DNA of 64,000 nucleotides from Azophilus sp965200465 (lineage in GTDB: Bacteria > Pseudomonadota > Gammaproteobacteria > Pseudomonadales > Azotimanducaceae), in NCBI GenBank assembly GCA_965200465.1, contig OZ241358.1:62001-126000 (forward strand), given 5' to 3'. Below, in pieces: positions 41,533-50,193 of the stretch. Within the stretch, counting starts at the first letter, position 1, and every line of letters begins with the position of its first letter. The translations under genes were made by a program, and so were the position numbers. The notes below the pieces were generated by a model. The model was given only the letters and a program-made list of their open reading frames with translations. It made no database searches and had not been told where the DNA came from.

Positions 41533-42768
41533 CTAGGGCTGCTCAGCCCGCCCCGGCAGCCAAGCCGCCAGCCGCTTGAGGCCGGTTTCCACTTGGGCGA
41601 GCACCCGCTCCCAAGGCTTCTTGTGCTCCATCCAGCGCACCTCGAAGACATCCGCGTCCCGGCAGCGCTGCATCAGGTACTCATCGCTGGTCATGATGGC
41701 GTCAACCAAGTTCAACTCGATGGCGCGGCGGCCGTACCAAGCCTCGCCAGTGGCGACTTTGCGCAAATCGACGCCGGGGCGCTTGTCGGTGACGAACTCC
41801 TGGAACAGGCTGTGCAAGTCCTCCATCTCCTCGGTGAACTTGCGGCGGCCCTCCTCGGTGTTTTCGCCGAGCACCGTCAGGGTGCGCTTGTAGCGGCCGG
41901 CGGTGATGACCTCCACGTCCACGTCGTGCTTCTTCAGCAGGCGGTGGATGTTGGGAATCTCCGCCACCACGCCGATGGAGCCGACCACGGCGAAGGGCGC
42001 GGCGATCACCCGGTTGGCCACCGCCGCCATCAGGTAGCCGCCGCTGGCCGCCACCTGGTCCACCGCCACCACCAGCTTCAGGCCCCGCTCCCGCACCCGC
42101 TGCAGTTGCGAAGCGGCCAAGCCGTAGCCATGCACCCGGCCGCCGAAGCTCTTCACCCGCACAACCACTTCGTCCTCCGCCTCGGCCTTGGTGAGAACGG
42201 CGTTGATCTCGTGGCGGAGAAAGCTGACCTTGGAGGCGTCCATGTCCCCCTCAAAGGTCAGTGCGTACACCCGGCTTTTGCGGCCGGCGTCGGCCTTGGC
42301 CGAGGCATCGGCTTGCTCAGCCTCGGCGGCGGCTTCATCCCGGCCGGCCGCTTCGCCCTCCGCCGCGCCAGTTTCCACCGCCGCTGCGCCTTCGTCCTCG
42401 CCAGCAACGGGTTCATCGCTGGCGCCGCCCGCTTCGCCGGCGTCCTGCTCCGGCGCCGAAGCCGGGGCGGGTTGCCGCCGCTTGGCTGCTTGCGCCGCCC
42501 GCTTCGCCTCCTGCTTGGCCTGCTTCGCCTGCGCTTTGGCTTCGCGCCGCGCCGCCTTGCGGTATTGGCCCGGCGTCAACATGGCCTGCTCCAAGCCGTG
42601 GCGAAGACTGTCCAAGTAATCGTTGAAGCGCACCACCTCCAGTACGCCGGGCGGCGCCTGCCGACGGCGGGTGCCAAATGACGCCAAGGCGGACAGCACA
42701 ATCAGCACGGCAACCACGATGGTCGCGGCCTCGGCTAGAAACACCAAGTATTGATACAAATGGTCCAT
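41533..42768 (-). CDS. sohB: Inner-membrane serine protease SohB (peptidase S49)
   Basis: A protein of 411 residues from the ATG at 42768 (MDHLYQYLVFLAEAATIVVA). One N-terminal membrane helix is followed by a long Ala/Glu/Lys-rich linker (about 65-165). The S49 domain then starts at SRVYALTFEGDMDAS. The Ser-Lys dyad is visible: Ser in VAASGGYLMAA and Lys in AGRYKRTLTVLGE. SFGGRVHGYGLAASQL and VVGSIGVVAEIPN match SohB. It probably degrades membrane or signal-peptide remnants. The linker is longer than in E. coli SohB. Confidence 0.92.
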   Translation of the reverse strand: MDHLYQYLVFLAEAATIVVAVLIVLSALASFGTRRRQAPPGVLEVVRFNDYLDSLRHGLEQAMLTPGQYRKAARREAKAQAKQAKQEAKRAAQAAKRRQPAPASAPEQDAGEAGGASDEPVAGEDEGAAAVETGAAEGEAAGRDEAAAEAEQADASAKADAGRKSRVYALTFEGDMDASKVSFLRHEINAVLTKAEAEDEVVVRVKSFGGRVHGYGLAASQLQRVRERGLKLVVAVDQVAASGGYLMAAVANRVIAAPFAVVGSIGVVAEIPNIHRLLKKHDVDVEVITAGRYKRTLTVLGENTEEGRRKFTEEMEDLHSLFQEFVTDKRPGVDLRKVATGEAWYGRRAIELNLVDAIMTSDEYLMQRCRDADVFEVRWMEHKKPWERVLAQVETGLKRLAAWLPGRAEQP

Positions 42769-42990
42769 GGGCGCTCGGCTCTCGAAATGCGGCACACTTT
42801 AACTGAATCAAACTCACGGGGGCCACCGCATTTTCGGCTGCATCCGCAAGCCGCCCCGAAGTGCCGGGCGGGCCTTGGTTGGTGGGCTCGAGGCATTCTT
42901 GGCGGGCGGGAAGTTCCCCGCCGGAAGACATTGCCGATCGGCGGGGGCCGGCGCCCGGTCCAAGGGCTGTTCCTGCGCGTTTTTCTTCGC
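42769..42990. other. Gap between sohB and a flippase-like gene
   Basis: About 220 bp. It includes sequence just upstream of the sohB ATG that should hold its promoter. I see no RNA gene, repeat or clear terminator. Confidence 0.4.
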
Positions 42991-43950
42991 CTAGCCGAAC
43001 AGTTCCCGATTGGCGCGGCGCAGGAACAGCAGTCCTATCGCCGCGTTGAAGAAGATGAAGAAGTTGTGCATCACAAGCCCGAAGGCCGAGAGCTGGGCCT
43101 CGTTTTCGGGGAACAGCACCACCCAGATGGTGATGGCGGCGGCGCGCATCGGGGTTGGAATGGCGGCCGCAAAGAAGATCACCGGCAGCACGCCCAGCAT
43201 GTCGAGGAACGTCGCCTCCACGCCGAACAAGCGCAGCGCCAGCGTATAGACCACCACCGCGCCGAGCAGGGCGGGCGAGCGGATGGCGGCGACGATGACG
43301 TAGCGCAGCGGTGAGGCCTCGCGGAACGCTTTCAGGAGCGGCCGCTCCCGAAGGGCTTTGCCCATCCCGACGGCGCCGCGGAAGTAGGCGACCCAAAGGA
43401 GGAAGAGAACCAGCACCCCTGCCCCTACCCAGGGCACGAGGCCGAACTGCGCCGGCAGCGTGTCAGCCGCGCTCCAGTAGCCGACGTTCGCCCAAAAAGT
43501 GAGGTAGAGCAGTTCGCAGAACATGATGAAGAGCATCGACGAGCCGACCTCCCAGCCGGGAACGCCGTCTCGGCGATTCAGGTAGAGCGCCATCGCGCCC
43601 TTGCCCACCTGCTCGTTCACGATGGAGATGATGTAGGCGCTGGCGCGAATGGGCAGGATGCCCGTCCAAGGCACGCGGGCGTTGAACCAGGAGACCACGC
43701 GCCACACCACTGTGGAGTCGATGAGGAAGAAGAAGGCGGAATAGGGAACCATCAGCGCAAGCCAGCTTCCCCAAGACACGCTGGCGAAGACCTGCAGCAG
43801 GTAGCTCGCCGCCGTCTCGCCCTGACGCGCCGCCGCGCCTTCTATGCGGGTGTACAGCCATGCGAAGCACAGGAGCGTGACCAGCCAAGGCAGCGCGCGC
43901 TGCCAGAGGGGCGGCGGGGAGCGGGCGCCCGCAGCGGCGGCGTTGGTCAT
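42991..43950 (-). CDS. Multi-pass membrane protein, flippase-like (LPG synthase TM-region type)
   Basis: A protein of 319 residues with about 8 hydrophobic helices and almost no soluble domain. Patterns such as FFFLIDSTVVWRVVSWFN, IRASAYIISIVNEQVGKG, and DMLGVLPVIFFAAAIPTPMR resemble the lysylphosphatidylglycerol-synthase/flippase-like superfamily, which includes proteins handling lipids or lipid-linked sugars. The match is by general layout, so the function is open. It is a single gene with gaps on both sides. Confidence 0.6.
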   Translation of the reverse strand: MTNAAAAGARSPPPLWQRALPWLVTLLCFAWLYTRIEGAAARQGETAASYLLQVFASVSWGSWLALMVPYSAFFFLIDSTVVWRVVSWFNARVPWTGILPIRASAYIISIVNEQVGKGAMALYLNRRDGVPGWEVGSSMLFIMFCELLYLTFWANVGYWSAADTLPAQFGLVPWVGAGVLVLFLLWVAYFRGAVGMGKALRERPLLKAFREASPLRYVIVAAIRSPALLGAVVVYTLALRLFGVEATFLDMLGVLPVIFFAAAIPTPMRAAAITIWVVLFPENEAQLSAFGLVMHNFFIFFNAAIGLLFLRRANRELFG

Positions 43951-44370
43951 GTGGCGAAACCCTCGTCAATGGCGGTGCATTCTGGCCAGACAACGCCGTG
44001 CCGCGGCTCGGCAGCGGGCTCGTCGGTCAAGGCGGGTGGCGGCGAGCGCCCGAGGCGGCCGTTGGCGCCGGCGGGGAGGACGCGGTCAATCAGGGCGCAG
44101 GGCATGGCGGTGTACACGGAACTCGGCCGGGAATTCGCATGGGATTCGTGGTTTCCTGGAACCTCCCCGGCATTATCGCTTTTTTTCGCGCATGGCTGAT
44201 CAACCGCCGAATTCCTTCACCCAAACACCCGCTGTAAGGAATCGTTGCAGCGCACTGCCCCACTTCAACCGGATCGAGGAGATCAGGGTGACAGGGTCTC
44301 CGTGCTAGCGAGCCCCTGCCGATGGCCGACCTCCCGAACCAGCCACTTCGTTGGAAGCGCCCGCAGGCGT
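43951..44370. other. 420-bp intergenic region left of ftsZ
   Basis: No gene or RNA recognised. It contains one fragment of the dispersed repeat (44226-44254) and a T-run region (CGCTTTTTTTCGCG, near 44178-44191). lpxC, which follows ftsZ in many gammaproteobacteria, is absent. Confidence 0.5.
44226..44254 (+). repeat. Dispersed repeat, end fragment (copy C)
   Basis: CACCCGCTGTAAGGAATCG followed by TTGCAGCGCA repeats the left end of copy A (CCCGCTTAAGGAATCG, TTGCAGCGCG at 38024-38049) with few differences. The inner part of the element is missing. Confidence 0.6.
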
Positions 44371-45639
44371 TTAATCCACTTGGCGGCGCAGGAAAGTCGG
44401 CACGTCCAGATAGTCCACGTCCCCCTCGGGCGCGGCGGACATGAGGTCAATGGCCGGAGCGGCCGCCTGGGCTTGGAACGCCTCGCCGCGCCGCCGCCAA
44501 GTCGGATCCTCAAAGTCCGGGTAGTTCGGCGTCCTCTCAAAGGGGGTGTTGTCAACCGCGATGCTTGGCGGCTTGCCGAGGCCGGTGGCGATGACGGTGA
44601 CCTTAAGCTCGTCCTCCATTTCCGGGTCCAGGATCCAGCCGCGGATGATCTGGGCTTGATCCGATGAGCATTCGCGCACTCTGGCCAGTATCTCCTGGAA
44701 TTCGGGCATGGTCAGCGACGGCCCAGTGGTGATGTTGACTAGGATTCCCTGCGCGCCGTTGATGTCCACCCCGTCGAGCAGGGGGCAGGAGATGGCGGCT
44801 TCGGTGGCCTCCCGGGCGCGCTCCTCGCCGGTCGCCCGGCCGCTGCCCATCATCGCCAGCCCCTTGGCGCTCATGACCGTCTTCACGTCGGCGAAGTCCG
44901 TGTTGATTCGGCCCGGCCGCAAAATGACGTCGGCTATGCCCTCCACCGCGCCGTACAGCACGTCGTCGGCGGCCGCAAAGGCGTTGTCCACGGTGCAGGT
45001 CTCCGTGCTGGCGGCCTGCAGCTTCTCGTTGGAGATGACGATCATGGAGTCAACCTGCTGTTCAAGGGCGGCCAAGCCGGTCTCGGCCACGGCGTCGCGC
45101 AGCTCCAGCTCGAACGGCTTGGTCACCACGGCGACGGTGAGGATGGCCTTCTCCCGAGCCAGCCGCGCCACCACCGGCGCCGCTCCGGTGCCGGTGCCGC
45201 CGCCCATGCCGGCGGCGATGAACACCATGTGGGCGCCCTCCAGAATCTCGTTGATCTGGTCGGCGTCCTCCAAGGCGGCGTTCTCGCCGATCTTGGGCTT
45301 GGCGCCGGCGCCAAGACCCTCCGTGATCCTGTCGCCAAGGGGCAGCTTGGTGGGAATGCTGAGCTCCGACAACGCCTGCACGTCGGTGTTCATGGCGACA
45401 AACTCCACGCCGTAAAGCTGTTTGTCCATCATGTACTGAACGGCGTTGCAGCCGCCGCCGCCAACCCCGATCACCTTGATGACCGCACGGCGATCATCCT
45501 CCTCGATGAGGAATTTCGGCGGCGCCCCGGCCTGCTGTTCATTCGACTCGCCAACCGGCGGCGGCTCCGCCGGCGGCGCACTTGCTTCATCAACCGCCGG
45601 CCGGTCCGCTTGGAATTCGCTTTGCTCATGTGCAGCCAT
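44371..45639 (-). CDS. ftsZ: Cell division GTPase FtsZ
   Basis: A protein of 422 residues from the ATG at 45639, with GGGAG about 10 nt upstream. The usual start of the fold (AVIKVIGVGGGGCNAV) comes only at residue 52, so there is an acidic, Pro/Ala-rich N-terminal extension of about 41 residues compared with E. coli. The GTP signature (AAGMGGGTGTGAAPVVA), the T7 loop (INTDFADVKTVM) and the conserved C-terminal peptide (LDVPTFLRRQVD), which binds FtsA and ZipA, are intact. It polymerises into the Z ring. It is last in the dcw cluster, 13 bp after ftsA. Confidence 0.97.
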   Translation of the reverse strand: MAAHEQSEFQADRPAVDEASAPPAEPPPVGESNEQQAGAPPKFLIEEDDRRAVIKVIGVGGGGCNAVQYMMDKQLYGVEFVAMNTDVQALSELSIPTKLPLGDRITEGLGAGAKPKIGENAALEDADQINEILEGAHMVFIAAGMGGGTGTGAAPVVARLAREKAILTVAVVTKPFELELRDAVAETGLAALEQQVDSMIVISNEKLQAASTETCTVDNAFAAADDVLYGAVEGIADVILRPGRINTDFADVKTVMSAKGLAMMGSGRATGEERAREATEAAISCPLLDGVDINGAQGILVNITTGPSLTMPEFQEILARVRECSSDQAQIIRGWILDPEMEDELKVTVIATGLGKPPSIAVDNTPFERTPNYPDFEDPTWRRRGEAFQAQAAAPAIDLMSAAPEGDVDYLDVPTFLRRQVD

Positions 45640-45652
45640 CTGCCGTCTCCCG

Positions 45653-46891
45653 TTAAAAGTTGTCGCCCAGCCACTTCCTAAGCCCCTGCAGCCGGCTTCT
45701 CCAGCCGTCGCGGGTGGTTGGGCGTTCACCCGCTTTCTGCTCGTGTTCCTTGCCGTAGAGCATCAGGCCCACCCCAGTCGCATGAATCGGGTTGCGCACG
45801 ATGTCCTTCAGCCCGGTGACGTTCCTAGGCACCCCCAGACTGACCGGCAATTGAAATATCTCCTCGGCCAATTCGACGACGCCCTCCATCTTCGAGGCGC
45901 CGCCCGTGAGGACGATGCCCGTGGCGATAAGCTGTTCAAAGCCGCTGCGCCGAAGCTCGCCCTGAATCAGGCTAAAAAGCTCGTCATACCTAGGCCCGAT
46001 CACCGCCGCCAAGTCCTGGCGCGGCAACCCCCGGGGCGGGCGGTCCCCGGCCCCCGGCACCTTGATCATCTCGTCGGGGCGGGCCAACTGCGTGAGGGCG
46101 CAGCCGTATGCAATCTTGATTTCCTCGGCGTTCTTGGTGGGCGTCCGCAACGCCATGGCGATGTCGTTGGTCAGCTGATCGCCGGCGATGGGAATGACCG
46201 CCGTATGACGAATGGCGCCCTTGGCGAACACCGCAATGTCCGAAGTGCCGCCGCCGACATCGACTAGGCAAACGCCGAGGTCGCGCTCGTCGTCCGTGAG
46301 CACCGAATAGCTGGACGCCAACTGCTCCAGGATGACGCCGTTGACCTTGAGGCCGCAGCGTTCGATGCACTTCTCGATGTTCAGCAGCGCGTTGGCCGCA
46401 CAGCTGACGAGATGCACCTTGGCCTCCAAACGCACACCGGACATGCCCCGAGGGTCCCGCACGCCGTCCTGGTGGTCGATGATGTACTCCTGCTCCAGCA
46501 CATGCAGCATCTTCTGGTCGGCGGGAATGGCCATGGCCTCCGCGGCGTCGATGACCCGCTCCACGTCGTGGTCCAGCACCTCCCGGTCCGGCACCGCAAC
46601 CACGCCGTGGGAGTTGGTGCTGTTGACGTGGCTGCCGGCAATGCCGGCATAGACCGACTTGATGTTGCAGCCGGCCATCAGCTCGGCCTCCTCCACGGCG
46701 CGCTGAATGGATTGCACCGTTGACTCGATGTTCACCACCACCCCCTTGCGCAGGCCGCGGGAGGCATGGGTGCCGATGCCCTTGATCTCCAGTTCATCGC
46801 GCTCGTTAACCTCGCCCACGATGGCGGCCACCTTGCTGGTGCCGATGTCGAGGCCGACGAGCAGTCGCCCCGTTTCGCTGTCCGTGGTCAT
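45653..46891 (-). CDS. ftsA: Cell division protein FtsA
   Basis: A protein of 412 residues from the ATG at 46891 (MTTDSETGRLLVGLDIGTSK). Actin-like fold with phosphate-1 (VGLDIGTSKVAAIVGEV), the 1C subdomain (RKGVVVNIESTVQSIQRAVE), phosphate-2 (LVDVGGGTSDIAVF) and adenosine (ATGIVLTGGASKMEGVVELA) motifs. The C-terminal amphipathic membrane helix is seen (SRLQGLRKWLGDNF). It anchors FtsZ to the membrane and recruits later division proteins. It lies between ftsQ (29 bp) and ftsZ. Confidence 0.97.
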   Translation of the reverse strand: MTTDSETGRLLVGLDIGTSKVAAIVGEVNERDELEIKGIGTHASRGLRKGVVVNIESTVQSIQRAVEEAELMAGCNIKSVYAGIAGSHVNSTNSHGVVAVPDREVLDHDVERVIDAAEAMAIPADQKMLHVLEQEYIIDHQDGVRDPRGMSGVRLEAKVHLVSCAANALLNIEKCIERCGLKVNGVILEQLASSYSVLTDDERDLGVCLVDVGGGTSDIAVFAKGAIRHTAVIPIAGDQLTNDIAMALRTPTKNAEEIKIAYGCALTQLARPDEMIKVPGAGDRPPRGLPRQDLAAVIGPRYDELFSLIQGELRRSGFEQLIATGIVLTGGASKMEGVVELAEEIFQLPVSLGVPRNVTGLKDIVRNPIHATGVGLMLYGKEHEQKAGERPTTRDGWRSRLQGLRKWLGDNF

Positions 46892-46920
46892 TTGTTGCCG
46901 CGCTTCCCCAGTGTTTTTCC

Positions 46921-47703
46921 TTACCGCTCCGCCAGCATGTCCAGGTCCGCCCAGCGGACGGCGGCGCCGTTGGCGTAGCGCATGTCCAGATAGAGCAACG
47001 GTTTCTCGCTGCTGCGCAGCAGATGCCTGTAGAGCAGCAGAAAGCGATGCATGCGGTCGTGCAGATCCTCCGCGCCCAATATGGCCTGCACTCCGTTGGC
47101 CAACTGCACCCGCCATTCGCCGAGCGCATTCTCGGTGAGCGAAGCGATCAGCAATCGATCATCCGCGGCCGGCGGCGCCAGCGATGGCCCAAGGGAATGC
47201 TCCGCCTCAAGGAAGCCGGGTCGCGGCGCATTCTGGCCAAGCTCCTTCGCATCCAAGATGCCCTGCAGGTAGCGCAGGACCCCTAGGGCTTCATCGGGAC
47301 CGGCAACAGCGCAGTCGAGATAGGGCACCGCGGCGGTTGCGTCCGGGGTGTTGACCACTGCGCCGGTGGAGGACAGATAGCCCTTGTCACCCCACTGCGC
47401 CACGGTGGCCTCCCGCTCGATGCGCACGGAGATCCGGTCCGGCCAAACCCGGCGCACACTGACCTTGCGCGGCCAGGACAACGCCATGATTCCTTGGCGA
47501 AGCTCGTCGAGGTCCACGGACAGAAGGCGCGCCGGCATGTGCTCGGAAATGCGCGCCCGCACCTCCTTCACCTCTCCCGGCGCGAGTTCGCCGAGCACAT
47601 CGACAACCCGCAGCGGCCTGTCCAAGAACAGGTAGGCGAAGACCGCTGCGGACGCCAAGCCGAGCAGGGCCGTCGCCGCCATGAGCCTACGCAGCATGCG
47701 CAT
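46921..47703 (-). CDS. ftsQ: Cell division protein FtsQ
   Basis: A protein of 260 residues. One N-terminal membrane helix (about 8-27, LMAATALLGLASAAVFAYLF) is followed by a POTRA domain (LRVVDVLGELAPGEVKEVRARI) and the FtsQ beta domain (ALSWPRKVSVRRVWPDRISVRI; AQWGDKGYLSSTGAVV). It bridges early and late divisome proteins through FtsB and FtsL. Its start overlaps the murC end by 17 bp. murB and ddl, which usually sit between murC and ftsQ, are missing. Confidence 0.95.
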   Translation of the reverse strand: MRMLRRLMAATALLGLASAAVFAYLFLDRPLRVVDVLGELAPGEVKEVRARISEHMPARLLSVDLDELRQGIMALSWPRKVSVRRVWPDRISVRIEREATVAQWGDKGYLSSTGAVVNTPDATAAVPYLDCAVAGPDEALGVLRYLQGILDAKELGQNAPRPGFLEAEHSLGPSLAPPAADDRLLIASLTENALGEWRVQLANGVQAILGAEDLHDRMHRFLLLYRHLLRSSEKPLLYLDMRYANGAAVRWADLDMLAER

Positions 47704-49117
47704 CCCGCAATCCCCTGGAGACTTCGCTGACGTTGCCGGCGCCCTGAACCAACAAGACGTCGCCGTCCTCAGCGACGCTCAGCAGCTTCTTAAGCGCCTC
47801 CTCCGGGCCGCTCGCCAACAGCGGCGGCGGAGCGCCGGCGGCTTGGATGCCGCGGCACAGGGCCGCTCCGTCAGCCCCGCGTATCGGCGCCTCGCCGGCC
47901 GGGTAAACCTCCATGAGGACGAGCCGCTCGACCTGTGCCAAAACCTGCACGAAGTCGTCGTAAAGATCCCGGGTGCGGCTGAATCGATGCGGCTGATAGG
48001 CCATCAGGAAACGGCGCCGCGGCCAGATCTCCCGGGCGGTGCGCAACACCGCCCGGATCTCGGTGGGATGGTGTCCGTAGTCATCCACCAGGGTGACTTC
48101 GGAAGCGCCAACGCGGACGCCGTCAAAGATCTGAAAGCGGCGGGCGACCCCGCCGAACTCCGCAAGCCCCTGCTGAATGGCTTGGTCGTCTATGCCTTCG
48201 TGGGTGGCGGCGGCAATGGCCGCCAAGGCGTTCAGCACGTTGTGGCCGCCCGGCGCCGCCAAGGTGACGTCCAAGGCGGGGTGCCCCTCCGGGCGGGAGG
48301 CTTGAAAGCGCCAGCGCCTGCCTTGAACCGCAACTTCCGAAACCGAGAAGTCAGCGTCTTCGGCGAAGCCGTAGGTCAGCATGGGCCGCGCAATTCTGGG
48401 CAGCAGGCGACGCAGCACGGGGTCATCCAAGCACAGCACCGCGGCGCCGTAGAACGGCAGCCGGTGGATGAATTCGATGAAGGCGTCCTGCAGGCGCTCG
48501 AAGTCGTGGCCGTAGGCGGCCATGTGGTCCGAGTCGATGTTGGTGACGACCGCCAACATGGGCTGCAGGCGCAGGAAGGAGGCGTCCGACTCATCGGCCT
48601 CGACGATGATGGCTTGGCCCAGCCCTAGGCGGGCGTGGGCGCCGGCGCTTTCCAACAGGCCGCCAACAACAAAGGTGGGGTCCAGCCCAGCGGCTTGGTA
48701 GATGGCGGTCAGCAGGCTGGTGGTGGTGGTCTTGCCGTGGGTGCCGGCAATGGCGATGCCGTGCCGATAGCGCATGAGTTCGCCCAGCATCTCCGCCCGG
48801 GGAACCACCGGGATGCGCCGTGCGCGGGCGCCGACGATCTCTGGATTGCCGTCGTCGATGGCGCTGGACTGAACCACCACGTCCGCCCCCGCCACCTGCT
48901 CCGCGGCGTGGCCTGTGAACACCTTGGCCCCCAAGGAGGCCAACCGCAGCGGCGCCGCCGATTGCTGAATGTCCGACCCGGACACCTCGTAGCCTTGGTT
49001 GATGAGCACTTCGGCGATGCCCGACATGCCGGCGCCGCCGATGCCGACGAAGTGAATGCGGCGGATGCGCCCCATCTCAGGCACCCGCAAGCCGGCCCCG
49101 CTGCAGCAAGCGTTCAT
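47687..49117 (-). CDS. murC: UDP-N-acetylmuramate:L-alanine ligase MurC
   Basis: A protein of 476 residues from the ATG at 49117, overlapping the ftsW stop (ATGA). The Rossmann start is IRRIHFVGIGGAGMSGIAEVL. The Mur ligase ATP loop is GTHGKTTTTSLL, followed by FVVGGLLESAGAHARLG and VEADESDASFLRLQP. The C-terminal domain has VDDYGHHPTEIRAVLRTAR and YQPHRFSRTRDLYDDF. It adds L-alanine to UDP-MurNAc. About 16 residues before the Rossmann strand (ACCSGAGLRVPEMG) are longer than needed, and an inner start at MGRIRRIHF is possible. Confidence 0.96.
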   Translation of the reverse strand: MNACCSGAGLRVPEMGRIRRIHFVGIGGAGMSGIAEVLINQGYEVSGSDIQQSAAPLRLASLGAKVFTGHAAEQVAGADVVVQSSAIDDGNPEIVGARARRIPVVPRAEMLGELMRYRHGIAIAGTHGKTTTTSLLTAIYQAAGLDPTFVVGGLLESAGAHARLGLGQAIIVEADESDASFLRLQPMLAVVTNIDSDHMAAYGHDFERLQDAFIEFIHRLPFYGAAVLCLDDPVLRRLLPRIARPMLTYGFAEDADFSVSEVAVQGRRWRFQASRPEGHPALDVTLAAPGGHNVLNALAAIAAATHEGIDDQAIQQGLAEFGGVARRFQIFDGVRVGASEVTLVDDYGHHPTEIRAVLRTAREIWPRRRFLMAYQPHRFSRTRDLYDDFVQVLAQVERLVLMEVYPAGEAPIRGADGAALCRGIQAAGAPPPLLASGPEEALKKLLSVAEDGDVLLVQGAGNVSEVSRGLRDAHAA

Positions 49118-50193
49118 GGACGCGCCGCCTCCAACTGCGTTCGGCAAACCATGCCGATGAGGGCGGCGCAGACGACTAGGCTGTTGCCACCGTAGCTGAT
49201 GAACGGCAAGGTCAAGCCCTTGGTGGGCAGGCTTCCGGTGGTGACGCCGATGTTGACCAGCATCTGCAGGGCCAGCAGCAGACCCACGCCGTAGCAGACA
49301 TAGCCGCCGAACTTGTGGCCCATGCCGAAGGCGGCGCGGGCCGTGCCTAGAATCCGCTGCACCAAGACCGCCAGCAGCGCCAGCAGCGCCAGAGCGCCGA
49401 GCAAGCCAAGCTCTTCGGCCACCACGGCGTAGATGAAGTCGTTGTGCGCGTCAGGCAGGTACCAGAGCTTCTGAATGCCGTCGCCAAGGCCGAGGCCGAA
49501 GAGTTCGCCGCGGCCGAAGGCGATCAGCGAATGCGTTAGCTGATAGCCGCTGTCAAAGGCGCTGGCCCAAGGATCGACGAAGCTGACCAGCCGCGCCATG
49601 CGGTAGGGCTGGGTCCAGGCCAAGAGGGCCAGCAACGCTCCCCCAACCAAGATGATCAGCAGGAAGTAGCGCAGCCGCATCCCGGCAAGAAACATCATGG
49701 CGGAAGCCACTCCGCCGAGAACCACCACGGTGCCGAAGTCCGGCTGCAGCAACAGCAGCGCCGCCAGGGCGCCGAACCAAAGCAGCGGCGCTCCCAGCGC
49801 CGCCGGGGATTCGCGCAGGGCCAGATCCCGCTTGGCCAAGTAGCCGGCGAAATAGACGACCACCGCCGCCTTAGCCAGTTCCGCCGGCTGCAGACTGAAG
49901 CCGCCCAGCTGCATCCAGCGCTTGGCGCCCCTCACTTCGTCCGCCACCCCGGGAATCAATATGATCGCGCACAGGGCGACGGCGCCGAGCAAGGCGAGCC
50001 TATGGCAGCGCTCCCAGAATTTGAGCGGCACGGACAAGACGACGAGGAAGCCGACCAGGGCGATGGACAGATAGACGCCGTGCTTGAGCAAGTAGGGCGC
50101 ATTCATGGCGACCGATGCGGAGGCGACCATGACCAAGCCAACGCCCAGAACCAGCCACCAACAGACGAGCAGCGGCGCGTCAAGCCGAATCAT
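49114..50193 (-). CDS. ftsW: Septal peptidoglycan polymerase FtsW
   Basis: A protein of 359 residues from the ATG at 50193 (MIRLDAPLLVCWWLVLGVGL), coupled to murD by ATGA. SEDS-family protein with about ten membrane helices. Diagnostic parts are GAKRWMQLGGFSLQPAELAK, LLQPDFGTVVVLGG, and PDAHNDFIYAVVAEELG, with the catalytic Asp of the SEDS fold in the LPDAHND loop region. GLTLPFISYGGNSL ends the family core. With FtsI it polymerises septal glycan. murG, normally next, is absent; murC follows directly. Confidence 0.96.
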   Translation of the reverse strand: MIRLDAPLLVCWWLVLGVGLVMVASASVAMNAPYLLKHGVYLSIALVGFLVVLSVPLKFWERCHRLALLGAVALCAIILIPGVADEVRGAKRWMQLGGFSLQPAELAKAAVVVYFAGYLAKRDLALRESPAALGAPLLWFGALAALLLLQPDFGTVVVLGGVASAMMFLAGMRLRYFLLIILVGGALLALLAWTQPYRMARLVSFVDPWASAFDSGYQLTHSLIAFGRGELFGLGLGDGIQKLWYLPDAHNDFIYAVVAEELGLLGALALLALLAVLVQRILGTARAAFGMGHKFGGYVCYGVGLLLALQMLVNIGVTTGSLPTKGLTLPFISYGGNSLVVCAALIGMVCRTQLEAARP

